In this document: positions 37,447 through 50,196 of the stretch, one piece after another | How the letters are laid out: every line of letters begins with the position of its first letter | Numbering within the stretch: position 1 is the first letter of the stretch | Origin: Cephalopachus bancanus | Lineage: Eukaryota > Chordata > Mammalia > Primates > Tarsiidae | DNA: 64,000 nucleotides | Assembly (NCBI GenBank): GCA_027257055.1 | Contig: JAPVLO010000019.1 | Coordinates: forward strand, 13,721,001-13,785,000 | Direction of reading: 5' to 3' | Translations under genes and position numbers: made by a program | Notes under the pieces: generated by a model | Seen by the model: the letters and a program-made list of their open reading frames with translations, nothing else | What the model was told of the DNA's origin: nothing | Database searches by the model: none

Positions 37447-38200
37447 ATACACACCAACATTTAGAAGTTGTACAATTCAGTAGATCAATACCCTCCAAAT
37501 GTTCAATGCATGATATTACAAAATCATATGTGAGTAAAAAGAGTCATTTAGGAGCTATTTTCATGCAGCAGAATGCAAAAATATTATTGCTGTGCTTTCC
37601 TCTTTCACATTATAACTAATCTTTAAGAACCTACCACATGCATAGTTGGAAATTAGTATCACATAAGAATATACAGAGTCAATTTAAAAGTCTATAAAAA
37701 TATTTTTTCTTTTACTTTCATATCTTTATGAAGGCAAGTCTTCATATATTTCAACCAAATCAACACATTTTTAAGATTGAATATGGAAACCAATAATTCA
37801 GCTAAAGTCGATCAAGCTATATATTAAAGAGATTTTCACACATGTAAAACAATGCCATTCTTTCTATTTCGTTTGTCTTGGAAATATAGTCATTTTAATT
37901 AAAAATACGTTATTTATAGTAACATTTAATGGATTTATTGTCAATATTAATTGAATTGATAAATATTTTAGAACTCTCAATTTAACTTTCAGACTATTTA
38001 TTTTTAAAGTGCTCAGATTAAGTTTTTGAATGTTTACTGGCAGATATAACCCACATGAGCAGGAGTTCTTTGGAGTCTTCATCAATTTTTAAGAACATAA
38101 AGGGTGCTGAGATTTTAAAATTTGGGAACCTCTTCCTAACTATTCCTAGTTATCTCTTCAACTTCACCTCCTAATGTTTTTCTTCCCCACTAATCTATTG
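37391..38200. repeat. Single-copy DNA with a (CA)n microsatellite
   Basis: An uninterrupted CA run lies at about 37409-37442. No gene in the remainder. Confidence 0.7.
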
Positions 38201-38204
38201 GTGT

Positions 38205-38578
38205 TTGTTGAGTACTTCAAGTAGATTTCCACCACAGGGCCTTTGGTCTTGCTGTTCTCTCTGCGTAAAACCCTACCAGGAGTCACCTACCTGCTGTGCT
38301 CATGACTCCTCTCATGCAAGGCTTTGCTTAAATACCTCCTCATCAGAAAGTACTTTTCTAACTATCTTTTTAAAAATAGACAACCCCCCACCCACCTAAA
38401 TCATGACTCTAGAATGATTTTAGTTTATGTGCTAATCACTGCTAGACATTTTATTGCATTTTTATTTATCTGTTATCTGCCTCCACTACTAGAATCTAAG
38501 CACCATCAAAGTAGTGTGTTTTGCTCATTTACTGCTTCATGCCTGGAACATAATTTATGCCCAGTAAACACTAAATTA
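38205..38578 (+). mobile_element. L2 LINE 3' end
   Basis: Good match in order: 'gggcctttggtcttgctgtt', 'ctttgcttaaatacctcctc', 'cactactagaatctaagc', 'tgttttgctcatttactgc' and the end 'gcccagtaaacactaaat'. Confidence 0.88.
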
Positions 38579-38587
38579 AAAAAATAA

Positions 38588-38715
38588 GGCCAGGTGTGGT
38601 GGCTCATCCCTATAATTCCAGCACTTTGGGAGGCCAAGGCAGGAAGATTGCTGGATCCCAGGAGTTCAAGACCAGGTTGGGCAACACAGCAGAACTTCAT
38701 CTACATTAAAAAAAA
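38588..38715 (+). mobile_element. Alu left-arm monomer (FLAM-like)
   Basis: Single 7SL-like arm: 'ggccaggtgtggtggctcat', 'ccagcactttgggaggcc', then 'ttcaagaccaggttgggcaa' and an A-rich tail. No right arm. Confidence 0.88.
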
Positions 38716-39299
38716 GAATAAATATTATGTCTGTTTTTATTTAATTTAAAGGATTATAATGCTAAATAGGTCCCTTTGAACTGAGAAAGTATTGAACTCT
38801 ATATTTCATGATGAGTAGGGCATCTATGGTATGCTCATCTCCCATGGGGCTGGTGTCTATCACAAGAAACAGCAAAACCTGGGGTACAACACACCTTCCT
38901 AAGTAAAAGAAAAGTTTCTGAGTCAAGTCCTGATCTGCTTAGTTAGGTGTACTACTGCAAAAACTGAAACCACTGATGCTTATGGGTAACAATAACAGTG
39001 GCTTGAAAATTAACAATACAATTACCAAGCATGATATAGGAGCAAAAAAATTTAAATCTGCAAGTTAGGTAGAAGTGAGTGCAAACCCTAGCTCTGAATC
39101 ACTTTTTTGTAACATTGAGAGAAGTACTTAACCTTATAAAGAAATATAGATCAGTTGATATGCAATTTCAAATACCCATTGGAGATCTATACTCATGAAT
39201 GTAAAATGCTCATACTTAGCTCAGATATACAGTTTTAAAAAAAATTTAGCTACAGTTCTACAAATGAAGAAAAGTTGAACTTTCTGTTACTGGTCCAAT
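38716..39299. other. Single-copy DNA
   Basis: Nothing recognised. Confidence 0.45.
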
Positions 39300-39470
39300 T
39301 TTGCATTCCTGGAAAATTCCCTACAGGCTATTTATTTTATTCTGCTAATATAGTGATAGATTTTATTTTCTAATATATCTTTGAACTCTTTTTATCAATG
39401 ATAAAAAAATCTGTAATATTGGTCTAAATGTTTTTATTTTCTCTTAATATTTTAACCGCGGCCTGACAAA
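39300..39470 (-). mobile_element. Diverged L1 ORF2 fragment
   Basis: 'ttttgcattcctggaaaatt', 'ttattttctaatatatcttt' and 'taatattggtctaaatg' match the reverse of L1 reverse-transcriptase coding DNA. Weak. Confidence 0.45.
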
Positions 39471-39765
39471 TGTTGAAATCCCCTCTCCTTTTTAAATTGA
39501 TTTCTCCTTTCCAGTTTTGTTTTTGTTTTTTGTTTTGGAGAGGATATTTAGCTTTTTAAATAATTTAAGTAGTTTTTTTTTTAAGTACATAGGACTACAT
39601 AAATCAAGAAAGATGAGGACCTAATGTGTCATTAATTAGCATGTTTGTTCTTAATGCATAGGAGTAGTTTTTGATTGTTTCTCCTTCAGTGTAGAAATAA
39701 CACCAGACACATCTGTACCATGTTTCCTCCACTGCAGTTTCAACTGGCCTAAAGAAACACAGCAA

Positions 39766-40060
39766 GTTGGGCTAAGTGGCTCAGCCTGTAATCCCAGCAT
39801 TTTGGGAATACAAGGTGTGTGCATTGCCTGAGCCTGTGGATTCAAGACCAGCCTGGGCAATTTGGAGAGACCTCCTCTCTACAATAAATCAAAAATTAGC
39901 TGGGTTTGGTAGTGCGCACCTGTAGTTGCAGCTACTTGGAAGGCTGAGGCAGAAGGATCACCTGGAACCCAGCAGGTTGATGCTGGGGTGGCCGTGAGTG
40001 TGCCACTGCACTCCAGCCTGGGCTACAGAGTGAGAATCCAACTCAAAAAACAAACAAAAA
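39766..40060 (+). mobile_element. Alu SINE
   Basis: Dimeric plus-strand Alu of the local lineage (ctacaataaatc linker). Approximate TSD: aaacacagcaa before, and an A-rich acagcaa after, the A tail. More diverged than the copy at 52681. Confidence 0.92.
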
Positions 40061-40440
40061 ACAGCAAAACAGCACTCCATTCCTGATGTAGTATAATGTT
40101 CTGCCTCCTATCTGCTGCTCAATACATCTCATTCCCACAATCTAATGAGTCACAGATTCTGTAGAAAAAATGATTGAAAAGATTATTTTAAAGTAATCCA
40201 TTCAGTTAGCCACAATCTTACCTTAAAAGGCAAATTGTACCAAGAATAAAAAGTAAGATGGCCTACTTTTTAGTATATCTATATGATATTCTAGCAAGCA
40301 AGAATAAAATTGCCCTCTTTCAAGGACAAATAGCCACTAAAACTATAAGAACATGGGAGCTACAAAAATATATTGCAGTATAAAATCATGACAGAATTTT
40401 AGAACTAGAAGACAAATTTACTTAAAATAAACACATCAAG
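40061..40440. other. AT-rich spacer
   Basis: Nothing recognised. Confidence 0.45.
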
Positions 40441-41099
40441 ATGTAATCAGGAATGATGGAGTAATGGCCTCCCAAAATTTTGTCTTCCAAAAATGCAATG
40501 AGAAAGCTGACAAAAATTCTTAGCATCAACTTTTTCAAAACTTTAGTAACTGACCAAAAGCTTGCACCAATCATTGGAGCATTTCTTCAAGAAAAAAGAC
40601 TGAACCTTGGTAAAAACAAAAAAAATGTGACATTTTAAGTACACTATTCCTATCCTCTCGTCCCAGTCCGTAATAGTCTGGAAAATTAGAAGCCACCAAT
40701 TATTGTGAAAACCAGCATCCCCATAGCCAGTAGGATGTCAGAACATGGCTGGAGCCTTTTCAAGTCCCTATTCTCAAACAAGTTTTCATTAATTTACCTG
40801 TCTGGTAGGTAAGTATAAAACCTATTCACCAATCTTATCTTTATTTAACCTCACCCAATGCAAACTGTTCTTTCCCTAAAAGCATTTGTTGAAAATAGTC
40901 AGTGTCAATTGTCAAACATTGCAGTTGCAATGTTACACACAGTGATAACAGCCAAGGAAAACAGCAAACTAAACAAAAACTTAAAAGAAAGATCTGGAAA
41001 ATGAGTTGTTCATAAGGGACTCTGGAAAGTTTTTATATATTCTTAGGAATATTCTGCATAATTAAAGAATGAAGTAATGATACAGATTTTATCCATCAG

Positions 41100-41769
41100 A
41101 CTGGGCTCCAAGAGTGTCAGCTCAATGGGTTGGCAAGCCAAATGCCAAAGAGCCCCCAGAAGTGTCCCAGCTCCAGTGTCTCACTTTCTGCTGGCAGCTT
41201 TCCTGGCTTAGCTGACTCCATTGGCTGGCAAGCCAGACTCCAGGGTGCCCAGCTCTTCAGCTCTGATGATCTTCTGCAGCTCTTCAGTTTTAGTTCCTTG
41301 TCTCATGACCAGGGGGAATGAGGGGAACAGATGGCCAGGAGCTGGGAAAGCAGAATTCATTGACAGAACAGAAAAGCTTCCAGAGAATACCCAAGGGGTT
41401 TGCAATTTGGAGCTGAAACCTGGTGCATATATAGTGCTAATACCAAGCCAATTGGCTAGCACTAGCTGAGCTGATTGGTCAGTACTAAGAGCCAATTGAC
41501 AGGAAGTAGGGGGTCTAATGGTGAACTGATTAGTTGGCACCTAGCAGTGAGCTGATTGGTTGATTTTCTATCCCAGAGGTACGTATTTAAGCTCTAGTTT
41601 GAAAGGTTTATAGGGAACTTGTTTACCAACAGGAGTGTATCAGTTGTGTATCAGTCCAAGAGGACTGCAGAAAGTTTTGCTGCTTTGTTACCGAGGGACC
41701 TGCCCTGTCTGTCTACCTGGCTTTTCTCTAGCTATCTGCTCTCTTAATAAGACATTTCCAGATTCACAG
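41100..41769 (+). mobile_element. ERV LTR-like element with ATTGG repeats
   Basis: GC-richer than its surroundings. It has at least four CCAAT/ATTGG-type boxes between 41448 and 41562 (gctgattggt and variants), a TATA-like tatttaag at about 41585 and an aataaga polyadenylation-like signal near 41746. This order is what a retroviral LTR shows. Exact ends and a TSD were not established, and the family was not recognised. The frames at 41130-41540 are not supported as genes. Confidence 0.55.
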
Positions 41770-42497
41770 AAGCTGAGATAATTTGTCATTAGCAGATTGT
41801 ACAATAAGAAATACTAAATGGAATCCTTCAGAATATAATGGAAAGACACTAGACAGTAACTTGAATCCCCACAAAGAAATAAAGAGCACTGGTAAAAGTA
41901 ACTACATAGGTAAATATTAAAACTGCCATATACATATATATTGTTTGTAACACTGTTTTATCCTATCTAATTTAGAAAGAGAACTGCATAAAGCTATCAT
42001 TATAAATCTTTATTGATTATAATACAAGGAATAAATATATAATTTTATAACAATGGATATATATATAATTTTATCCATTATATTCAAACATATAATTTTA
42101 TAACAGTGGAAGAAGAGGAAGAAATGCAACTATCCAGAAACAAAGTTTTTATATGCTACTAAAATTAGGTTGGTATCAATCCAAATGAGATTATTATAAG
42201 TAAAAGTCACAGCTGTAAAGCCCAGGGTAACCACTAAGAAGATAACTCAAAAATATAGAAAAAAAATGTAACAAGGGTATTAAAATAACATACTATAATA
42301 TATTAATTTAATTTAAAAATGAAAAAAAAAACAGAAGAAATATGCAAAAGAAACAGCAAAGTGGCCAGTGTAAATTCTATCTGGCAGTAATTACATCAAA
42401 TGTAAATGGATTAAACACTCTAATTAAAAGGCTGAGATTGGCAAAATGAATAAAATAAGCATGATGGTCCTATATGCTGTCTATAGAGACACATTTT

Positions 42498-43270
42498 TTT
42501 CATTGAAACAGACATTTTAATTAGTATAAGTGTTATAAAACTATACAAATCTTCCAAGTGATCATAAAGCAATGCTCATTACAAGTACCTAAAGCAATTT
42601 TTTTAAAAGTCACACAATTACACTTGTAACATTACAGTGTTTAATGTTTATCAAGTTACATTTCTACAGCTAGTAGGATCAACAGGTGGGTTACTGGGAA
42701 TGTTTATTGAGTGATCCCAATGACACCACAAGCCAAAAGACCTCCAGTATTTCCAGTCTTTGTACTTTCTTCATTTCCACCTTTGCCCAAGTCATCTTCT
42801 TTTTCATGGACCACCATTGTGCGACCAATGATGGAATAGTCTCCAAAGAGTGAGATCAGAGAATCTTCAATCAACCCAATATGCTACACTGGCCACACCA
42901 TCTTTGCCAGCAGTCACGTTGCCCAAGTCTCCAACATGACTTTCTTGGTCCTTTGGCCCACCATGTTTTTTGGATAGAGGAGTAAAGTCAGGACCTGCAC
43001 TGGTACAGCCTTGTGTGTTATCTCCAAACTGATAAATGTGGAATCCATGTTGGTCCTCAGTCAGTTCTGTAATGCATCCCAACACCATAACTGGCCCATT
43101 TTCCATCTGCTGGAAGTGGATGGTGCCCTGCACCAGGCCTTCGCCCTTCAGCTCACATGCAGCCTTCATCAGCATGGGGGATGAAGAGGGGGGACGGACA
43201 GCGACTCGCTTGGGTTCCAGCTCCAACAGCAGCGAGAGAAGCGGACGACACTGCAGGAGATGGCAGCACC
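42498..43270 (-). pseudogene. SOD1: SOD1 processed pseudogene
   Basis: A retrocopy of Cu/Zn superoxide dismutase 1, the cytosolic enzyme that converts superoxide to hydrogen peroxide and oxygen. It is intronless, with part of the 5'UTR, the coding region from the ATG at 43173-43175, the TAA near 42706, and the 3'UTR. The poly-A end shows as T-rich at 42494-42500. A 14-bp TSD is present: tagagacacatttt at 42484-42497 and tagagacatatttt at 43271-43284. Homology is clear over [21 protein letters not shown] and [19 protein letters not shown]. One copper-ligand His is Tyr (FHIYQF), a zinc-ligand His is Asp (GPDF), and a frameshift after GVASV makes a stop at 42867. It cannot encode active enzyme. 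The 3' end corresponds to the shorter SOD1 mRNA form. Confidence 0.96.
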
Positions 43271-43835
43271 TAGAGACATATTTTAGATTAAAAGAAGCAA
43301 ATAACTTTAAAGTAAAAGAATGGAAAATATATATATACTATGCAAACTGTAACCAAAAAAGGACCAAGATTGATATGTTAACATATAAAACAACACACTT
43401 TAAATCAAAAGTGTTACACAAACAAAGGAGTGTATACATTGATAGAAGAGTTAATCCTTCATGAAGATATAACAATTATTAATGTACATACTATATATGC
43501 ACCTAAAACCAGAATCTCAAATACACAAAGGAAAAACTTAAAAAATCAAGGGAGGATATAGACGACCCAAAAATAATATTAATAGTTGGAAATTTTAATA
43601 TTCTACTTTTAATAATGAATAGAACTAGAGAAAAGAATAACAAGGAAATAGAAGGCAAGCAACATTATAACTATCATTCATCTATATAATACTTTATCCA
43701 ACACCAGAATATACATTCTTTGCAAGTGCATATGGAACAGAATAAATCATTTTTTCAGCCATAAATAAGTCTTAATAAATGTAAATGGATTAAAATTATA
43801 CAAAGTATATTCTCTGTTCATACTAGAATGAAATT

Positions 43836-46800
43836 CCCATTACTGCCTGTAAAGAGGATTCTACTGTATTGATATATGCTGACAAAATGCCACCTGGCAG
43901 AAACTAACTACCCTGATTATATTGTTATATATTTCCATGTGCTGTCACAATTTTAATTTCCTTGTTATGCTCTCCTTGAAGCTAAATATCAGACCTAAGA
44001 ATAAATGGGACAAATAGTTGGTTTTCCATTTTAATTGATCCTTATCTTTATAATCTAAAATAAAGTACAAACATTAGTTAGTATAGAACTAAAATTATAA
44101 TTTTCTTTGTGATCTTCTCACAGATCAATGATTTACTACACTGCTTTATTTTCTATTTATAGGAAGTGGAATTATTGCCTAAAATTTATCTTTAAATATT
44201 TTGCTCCATAATGTAACACCACCAAGAACAAATTTGGTCACTTGCCAATATAAAAGATTTCATTTACATGACAGCTCTTCAGAGTAAGTGAATTCTTCAG
44301 TAACTACCTTATTTTATCAAAGCCCTACATAGGTTTTTAAATCTTGTTTTCATACCTTCAAGATAGAATTAATTTGATAAGTAGATAAGATCTTAAAGAT
44401 GAATTTGAAGGGTAGTATTAACACAAAGACTGACAGGTTTAACATTCCCAAAATTCACACATAGCATAAAAATTTTATATCACTCAAACCTTACTTTTGA
44501 GGAAAAAAAGCAGAAGATAACTAATATTAAAAATGACGAGAGATTCTGTCTGTTCTATTTCACTTAAATACATCCTAATTTATGAAAAAAGAAAAAGTAG
44601 ATATTTTTCATGTCTTTCATCTTAACTAGGGCAGCATTTCTAGTTTCTCTAATTGAACTAAGGAACTAAAAATAAATGTTCACAAAATCAACATGACTGA
44701 TTTGCTTTTTTCATAAAGGAGATCTTATTTAGTGCCTGGAAGCAATTTGTGTGTAATAGAGTAGGGATGCCATTTCTTCAAATGAGTTCTTTAATGAGCC
44801 TTTGTCTCACAACTTAATCGTACTTTTCACTTTATTCCTCAAGATGTTCTAGTGTCTTTTGTGCAAAATACTAGAAACACCATGTCTACCTGAGAAATTC
44901 CAATAGTAATTTTTTTTTAAAAAAAGAGGAGCCTTTATTTTTGAAAATTACTCTTGAAAAGAGCCTTTTAAATATTCAAAGAATACTCATTTTTTCCAAG
45001 AATAAATCCTTGCCTATTGAGTATAATTATTTACCAACTTTTGCAATTTCACTCAATGTTCTTGAAATAGTAGTTTTTTCATCTTTTCCCCAGCCAAATT
45101 ACTATATATTGTTTATAAAGTTTAATCGTACTTCAATGCCATTTCACTCTTAGGTAACTAAGAATTGTTAAATACAGTTGACTTAAAGAGACATTGATAT
45201 TAAAATATCTAAAAAGAAAAGCATTGTTAAGTCAAGGGATATGTCTGATATTATTAAGATTCGAGGAAGGTGTAGCAGGAAGTAGAAATTGTCAGAATAA
45301 TATACTTCATTGAAAAATTGCTCCTGGCAGTTTTCAATAAAACCATTTCAGAAAATAAAATAATGCTTCATGTCAACGTCTGAAGTGCAAAAAAATTTGG
45401 TTTCATGTATTTATATAAAGTAGTCATTTCTTCACGCTGCACTTAATTGAGCTATTGTTTCCTTCATTAAGTATGCCTATTGAACTTTTCATTTGTGAAA
45501 ACTATTTTTCTTCCAAACACAGTAATTGTAAGAAGAAGAAATCAAATATTATTTTTAGGAAATTCAAGATATATGTATATTTGTTGATGTTGTATACTTA
45601 AGAAAGTAAGGAGAAATATAAGTTATTTGTATTTATATAACTCACTTGAGTTTCTCCCAAATTTCTTTTTATTGCAAGCATAGTTCACTATAGAATCTTG
45701 ACTATTAAAATCATAATGGTTCATTGTTTCATATGTCATTCCTATCCTCCTCAAGCATCTGCTGCTCAGTGGAAGGTCCCATAACAACTTCTCAGGCATA
45801 ATTGTTTGGGACTGTTTCATTCTGTCTGTGAGATTTTCCATTTCTAGTTTATCTTTTTCCAACACACAACTGGCTTGCAAAAAATTTTACCAAACCCTAT
45901 CTTCCCAGCCACACACACACACAAAATTAAGGAAAGATTGGACAATATAAAGAATAGCAACAGACTATGAAATTGAAATTTTAAAAACAATTGTAGAGCT
46001 TTTTTTTTTCTAACTCGCTGTTGTTATCTAGGTTTTCTTTTTTTTTTTTTAAGTTCTCAACTAGAATCATTATAGCTCCCACGGAAGAGTCATATCACTC
46101 TTTATAGTTCATTTTGGTGCCAAAAGAATATTGTCAATATTATATTCACAGCGTAGGCCTCTTTCCTAGATAAATAGATAAGTGAAAATATTTCAACAGC
46201 TATAAAGCAAAGTCCTGATCAGTCAGGGATCTCAAGGTTAGCAAACCTTAGTTCACATAAGCAGGAATGGTGTTTATTTAAAAGCTATCTAACCCTGGCA
46301 CCAGATACCTTTTTTCTCATATCATAAACTCCCAGGCAAGTGATCAGGGGTCAGCCAATTGGATGTCCACTAAGACTCCGAACTTTCCAGAATATTCAGT
46401 TGTAAGGACAGTTGGAACTATTCACACCAGTTATGGTGGAATCTAAATTCTGCAGCAATATTGAGCAGTCTCCAAAGAATGTTTGTTCAATAGAGGAAGT
46501 GTAACTGGCTGAATCCTAAAGCTTCTTTGTTCTTGAGACTGATGAGTTAATCATTTCTGTAGATTATATGAGCACCAAATATGCTTTAAATAAATTGCTT
46601 TTCTATGTAAGTTCTCTCAAAATTTGATATAGTCTCCACAGTTAAGGTCTCTGACATACAATGGTGCTAGCATTTCCATTTTAGTCTGTTTATATGGTAT
46701 CTTCATGCAGTTGCAAGTAAGGCATACACTGTTTCATCTCCAATTCCTGTTGTTTTGAAATGATTTTGGCTTGGTTGTTGAGGCAATAAAATCTACTACA

Positions 46801-47190
46801 AAACAATATGACTCTTTCTTGGAATTTGTAATCATTACAGCTGAATCTCTTTGAAAACTTTATTAATCATTAAATGAATGAGTACTATTATTCCTATCTA
46901 TAAACTACTCCTTTCTTAAGAGTTTTACAAATATATTCTTCTTTGTCAATGACAGTACAGACACCAACAAATTCTTGCTGGCATGTGAAGTTTTCTGAAG
47001 TTTTAGTAAACTCCTAACTCTACTATACACCAACCTAGGACTAGAGACAAATGCTTATTATTTAGAATTTTAAAGTTAGAGTGTTTTTTGGACTATTTTC
47101 AAAAGCACTATGAGGGGTTATCATTCCATTTATCAAAAGTTTAGGTGAAATAATAGAAGCTATTTTGATATTAGAGGCACTTAATAGCAT
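43836..47190. other. 3.4 kb without recognised genes
   Basis: AT-rich. Frames such as 44941-45153 and 45623-45880 show no known domain and no codon pattern that supports coding. T-rich runs lie at 46001-46050. Confidence 0.45.
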
Positions 47191-47376
47191 AAGTATATGA
47201 CCCAGAAATAAAATCTCATACCGCTAAGACTCCATCTCTTCTAATACTATGAATATACAGTTTACATCATTATTATGGAGTCTAAGTATATGATCCGGAA
47301 ATAAAACCCCATGCCACCAAGATTCCATCTCTTCTAATACTATTAACATATAGCTTACATCATTATTATGAAGTCT
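47191..47376. repeat. Two tandem 93-bp units
   Basis: 47191-47283 and 47284-47376 are directly adjacent copies starting aagtatatga and ending 'gagtct' or 'aagtct', roughly 87% identical. There is no third copy. Confidence 0.92.
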
Positions 47377-47912
47377 TCAGGGTAAACATATTGCTTAATA
47401 ATATTACATATATTTGCATATGAACCAAGAATATTCCAGGGATAAGAGAAACAGTCAGTGCAGTGTTAAGTCATGAAATCTGAAATCAGAAAAGCTATTT
47501 CTGTGTCCTAGCTGTATCACTGTCTAGCTACATTACTATTTCCTTCCACAAACTATTTCATTGCTGCCAATACCAAGCTCAAGTTTTTGTGTGAGATTCA
47601 GTGATGCAGCACATATAAAAACATTTGTCATCTCTAACACACTATACAAATGCTAACTATAATTACGTTCTGATGGTGGTGAAAATATGGAGATTTTATC
47701 CATAGTACTGTATTCCATTATGGTAATAAAAGGCATATTTTGCTTATGCTGTCCTCTTTTTTCTCCATCAACTAATTATCTTTTAGCTTTTTTCTTTAAA
47801 TGTAAGAATTATATAAAATAATGCTGAGATAAATGGGATAAATCATTATAAACTAGTGTCATTGAAAAGATTAAGCTGGAAGTGAAAAAAGCAAAATATT
47901 TTAGCATTTAAC
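47377..47912. other. Single-copy DNA
   Basis: Nothing recognised. Confidence 0.45.
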
Positions 47913-47922
47913 ACTAGTCCCA

Positions 47923-49688
47923 GCAGCCGCTGGGTCCACTAAGTGGGAAGGGTGCTAGACCCACAAAAGAATGGTATGATTGACCTACCCAACTGTGAGC
48001 AAGTGGAAGATGACACTTTTCCTTCTTTCCCACCTCCAGCCTCATAAGAGAGAGAAGAAGAAGATACGGATGAAGAGTCAGGGAGGGCCACACCTGTTCC
48101 TGAACCTCCAAAGAGAACAGTAAAAAGGAATATCCCCAATCTGAAAGCTCAGAGAAGAATTTCTGAGAGAGAGAGTTTACGGGTTTGTGGCATCTGTTTG
48201 ATAAGGCAAAGTTCAAAGGTAAAGGTATGAGACTGAAGACTTGAAGACGCTAATCAGTCACATGGAGCACTGGGCACATGTTCCCTAAACTGCAATTTGA
48301 AGATTTTATTGGCAAAGTTGAATACCTGGAAAATAAAAAGGAAGTTCAGGTTTGTTTAAAACGAATTTGACTTGATCTCTCTATTTTACATGAAGATTTT
48401 GTTAGCAATAATGACAAAGTAGGTACAATAAAAAACAGTGGCTATGATGTAACTGCTGCCGAATTAAATCCCTTTTTGACACTCACCAGAAAGTGAGAAG
48501 TTTGCTTCTGAGTCACGTTCAAGCTTAACAGAAGAGCAACGACAATGAATTGAGAGAAATAGACAGTTGGCCTTGAAAGGAAGGTAGGTAGGCTGCTGAG
48601 TAGTAGTCAGTCCCTAGGAAATGACATGTTAAGGAACACATATCCAGGGCACCCACAGTTGGAGAGGTTATTTCCGGTGAGAATAAAGGGAGGGGTCAAA
48701 TGGAGTAGAGAGAGAGATACTCCAGACAATCCACATAGTGATGCTCCTACTAATATTTTAAGTGAAGAGGAGTTAAAATTAGAGGAAACACAACTGGATC
48801 GGTCTTTGTAAAATGTGCAATAGTAACTTTATGCTTCAAACAGAAATGTTCCTGACATTGTCTAGGTTCCACTATGAGAAAGGTCTTGTGTTGAGTCATT
48901 TTGGGCAGCTATTTGTTTAGCTATAGCATCCCCTTCTCACTTCTAAAACTGCTTTAAAATTTGCTGTTTTAAAAACACTGAGGGTTTGGAAGCCAGATAT
49001 CCAGGTTTGCTGAAACTGTATTTTAAAAGAATTGCAAGTTGGTTCACTCCCTAGCCTACAAGTTTGGGGTCATTGTGTGTTTGTTTTCTTTGAGTGAGAA
49101 TACTTAGTTTGTAAAACTTTTGCAGATTCCTGTTCAAAATTTAGTATTTATTGTAATGCTTGTCACTTAACTTTGGTTGTTGATTCTCTTAAGTGTTTTG
49201 TATATAGATATGACTTCATAAGATTATGAGTAGCTAATAAGTAGTTTCTGCTGCTAGTGTGCCATTGAATGTCTTGTTTTCACTAAGCTGAGTGATGTTT
49301 TAAGAAGTAAATCTCACTGGGTATGGTGGCTCAAGCCTGTAACCCCAACACTTTGGGAGGCTGAAGTGGGAGGATCACTTGAAGCTGGGAGTTTGAGACC
49401 AGACTGAGAAACAAAATGAGACCCCCATCTCTACAAAAAAAACAAATAGCAAAATTAGCCAGGCATGGTGGCACGTGCCTGTAGTCCCAGCTGCTTGGGA
49501 GGCTAAAGCAGGAGGATCCCTTAAGCCCAGAAACTCAAGGCTGGGGTGAGTCCTGATTGTGCTACTGTGCTCCAGCCTGGGCAATAAAGTGGAACCCATC
49601 TGGGAAAAAAAAAAGTGTGAATGACTATTGAATATTAATGTACATTTTTAAAAAGAAAAATAAAAATTATTTCACCAACTATAAAAAA
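47923..49688 (+). pseudogene. TIPIN: TIPIN processed pseudogene
   Basis: A retrocopy of the TIMELESS-interacting protein, a replication-fork protection and S-phase checkpoint factor in the nucleus. A 10-bp TSD, actagtccca, is at 47913-47922 and 49689-49698, and the copy ends in an A-rich tail. No introns. Recognisable pieces in changing frames: DKAKFKGKG (about 48200-48227), [16 protein letters not shown] (about 48280-48330), [44 protein letters not shown] (about 48605-48630), and the C-terminus NILSEEELKLEETQLD, ending at the stop 48809-48811. Several frameshifts and stops occur. A 3'UTR of about 870 bp includes an Alu. Not functional as a protein. Confidence 0.93.
49313..49614 (+). mobile_element. 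Alu SINE inside the TIPIN 3'UTR copy
   Basis: Dimeric Alu with a more classical sequence ('ggctcaagcctgtaacccc', 'gcatggtggcacgtgcctg') and an A tail at 49605-49614. It could have been part of the parent mRNA or have inserted later. Confidence 0.93.
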
Positions 49689-49698
49689 ACTAGTCCCA

Positions 49699-50196
49699 AT
49701 ACATTTACTGAGATATAAGCAATAAGAGAATTTAGTACTATTTTTCATCCTCTGAACACATATCTTTATCCCTCAACCCCCAGTGCCCTGTTCAAAGTCC
49801 CAAATTACCAAAATATTTATCTTCTCATCCCTATCATAATCAAAATCTCCATCCTTGAGTGCTTTGTAGTATTCATCTTGGTAAAATGTCTTACACCTGA
49901 TTTAAATAATTTGAGTCTAGACATTCCAGGAAATATTTCCTTTTATTTTATTAACTTATTGTCTTTTCTATTTTGGGGGAGGTTATTTAAAACAATTACT
50001 TAACATATAAGGATCATAAGGAGAAAATCATTTTTTGAGTGAGGAAAAAGCACCTTCTATACTGTGGACCATACACCCACTCTTTAATTAGAAACCTCCA
50101 TAATCCTTAAACCAGTATTTCCTGGAGTGAACTGTGTTACATGGTTGGAACTATCAAACAGGGACATTAAAGCAATTGTGACTAATATGAATGATA
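49699..50196. other. Single-copy DNA
   Basis: Nothing recognised. Confidence 0.45.

Larger units (their letters stand above)
40441..43835 (+). mobile_element. Old L1M with two nested insertions
   Basis: 40441-41095 has the same 5'-type sequence as the L1M at 15.5 kb ('aaagcttgcaccaatcattg', 'gcatttgttgaaaatagtc'). 41770-42497 matches the end of ORF1 and the ORF1-ORF2 linker ('gctgagataatttgtcatta', 'ctagacagtaacttgaatcc', 'atcaaatgtaaatggattaa'). The early ORF2 region continues after the SOD1 copy at 43285. An LTR and a SOD1 pseudogene interrupt it. Confidence 0.75.

Noticed and set aside
42867..43226. 119-codon frame as a functional SOD1-like gene
   Set aside because: Intronless, TSD-flanked, frameshifted before the C-terminal third, and missing metal-ligand His residues. 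It is a processed pseudogene.
46001..46060. T-rich runs as transcription terminators
   Set aside because: No adjacent Pol III gene. They look like slippage tracts or old poly-A remnants.
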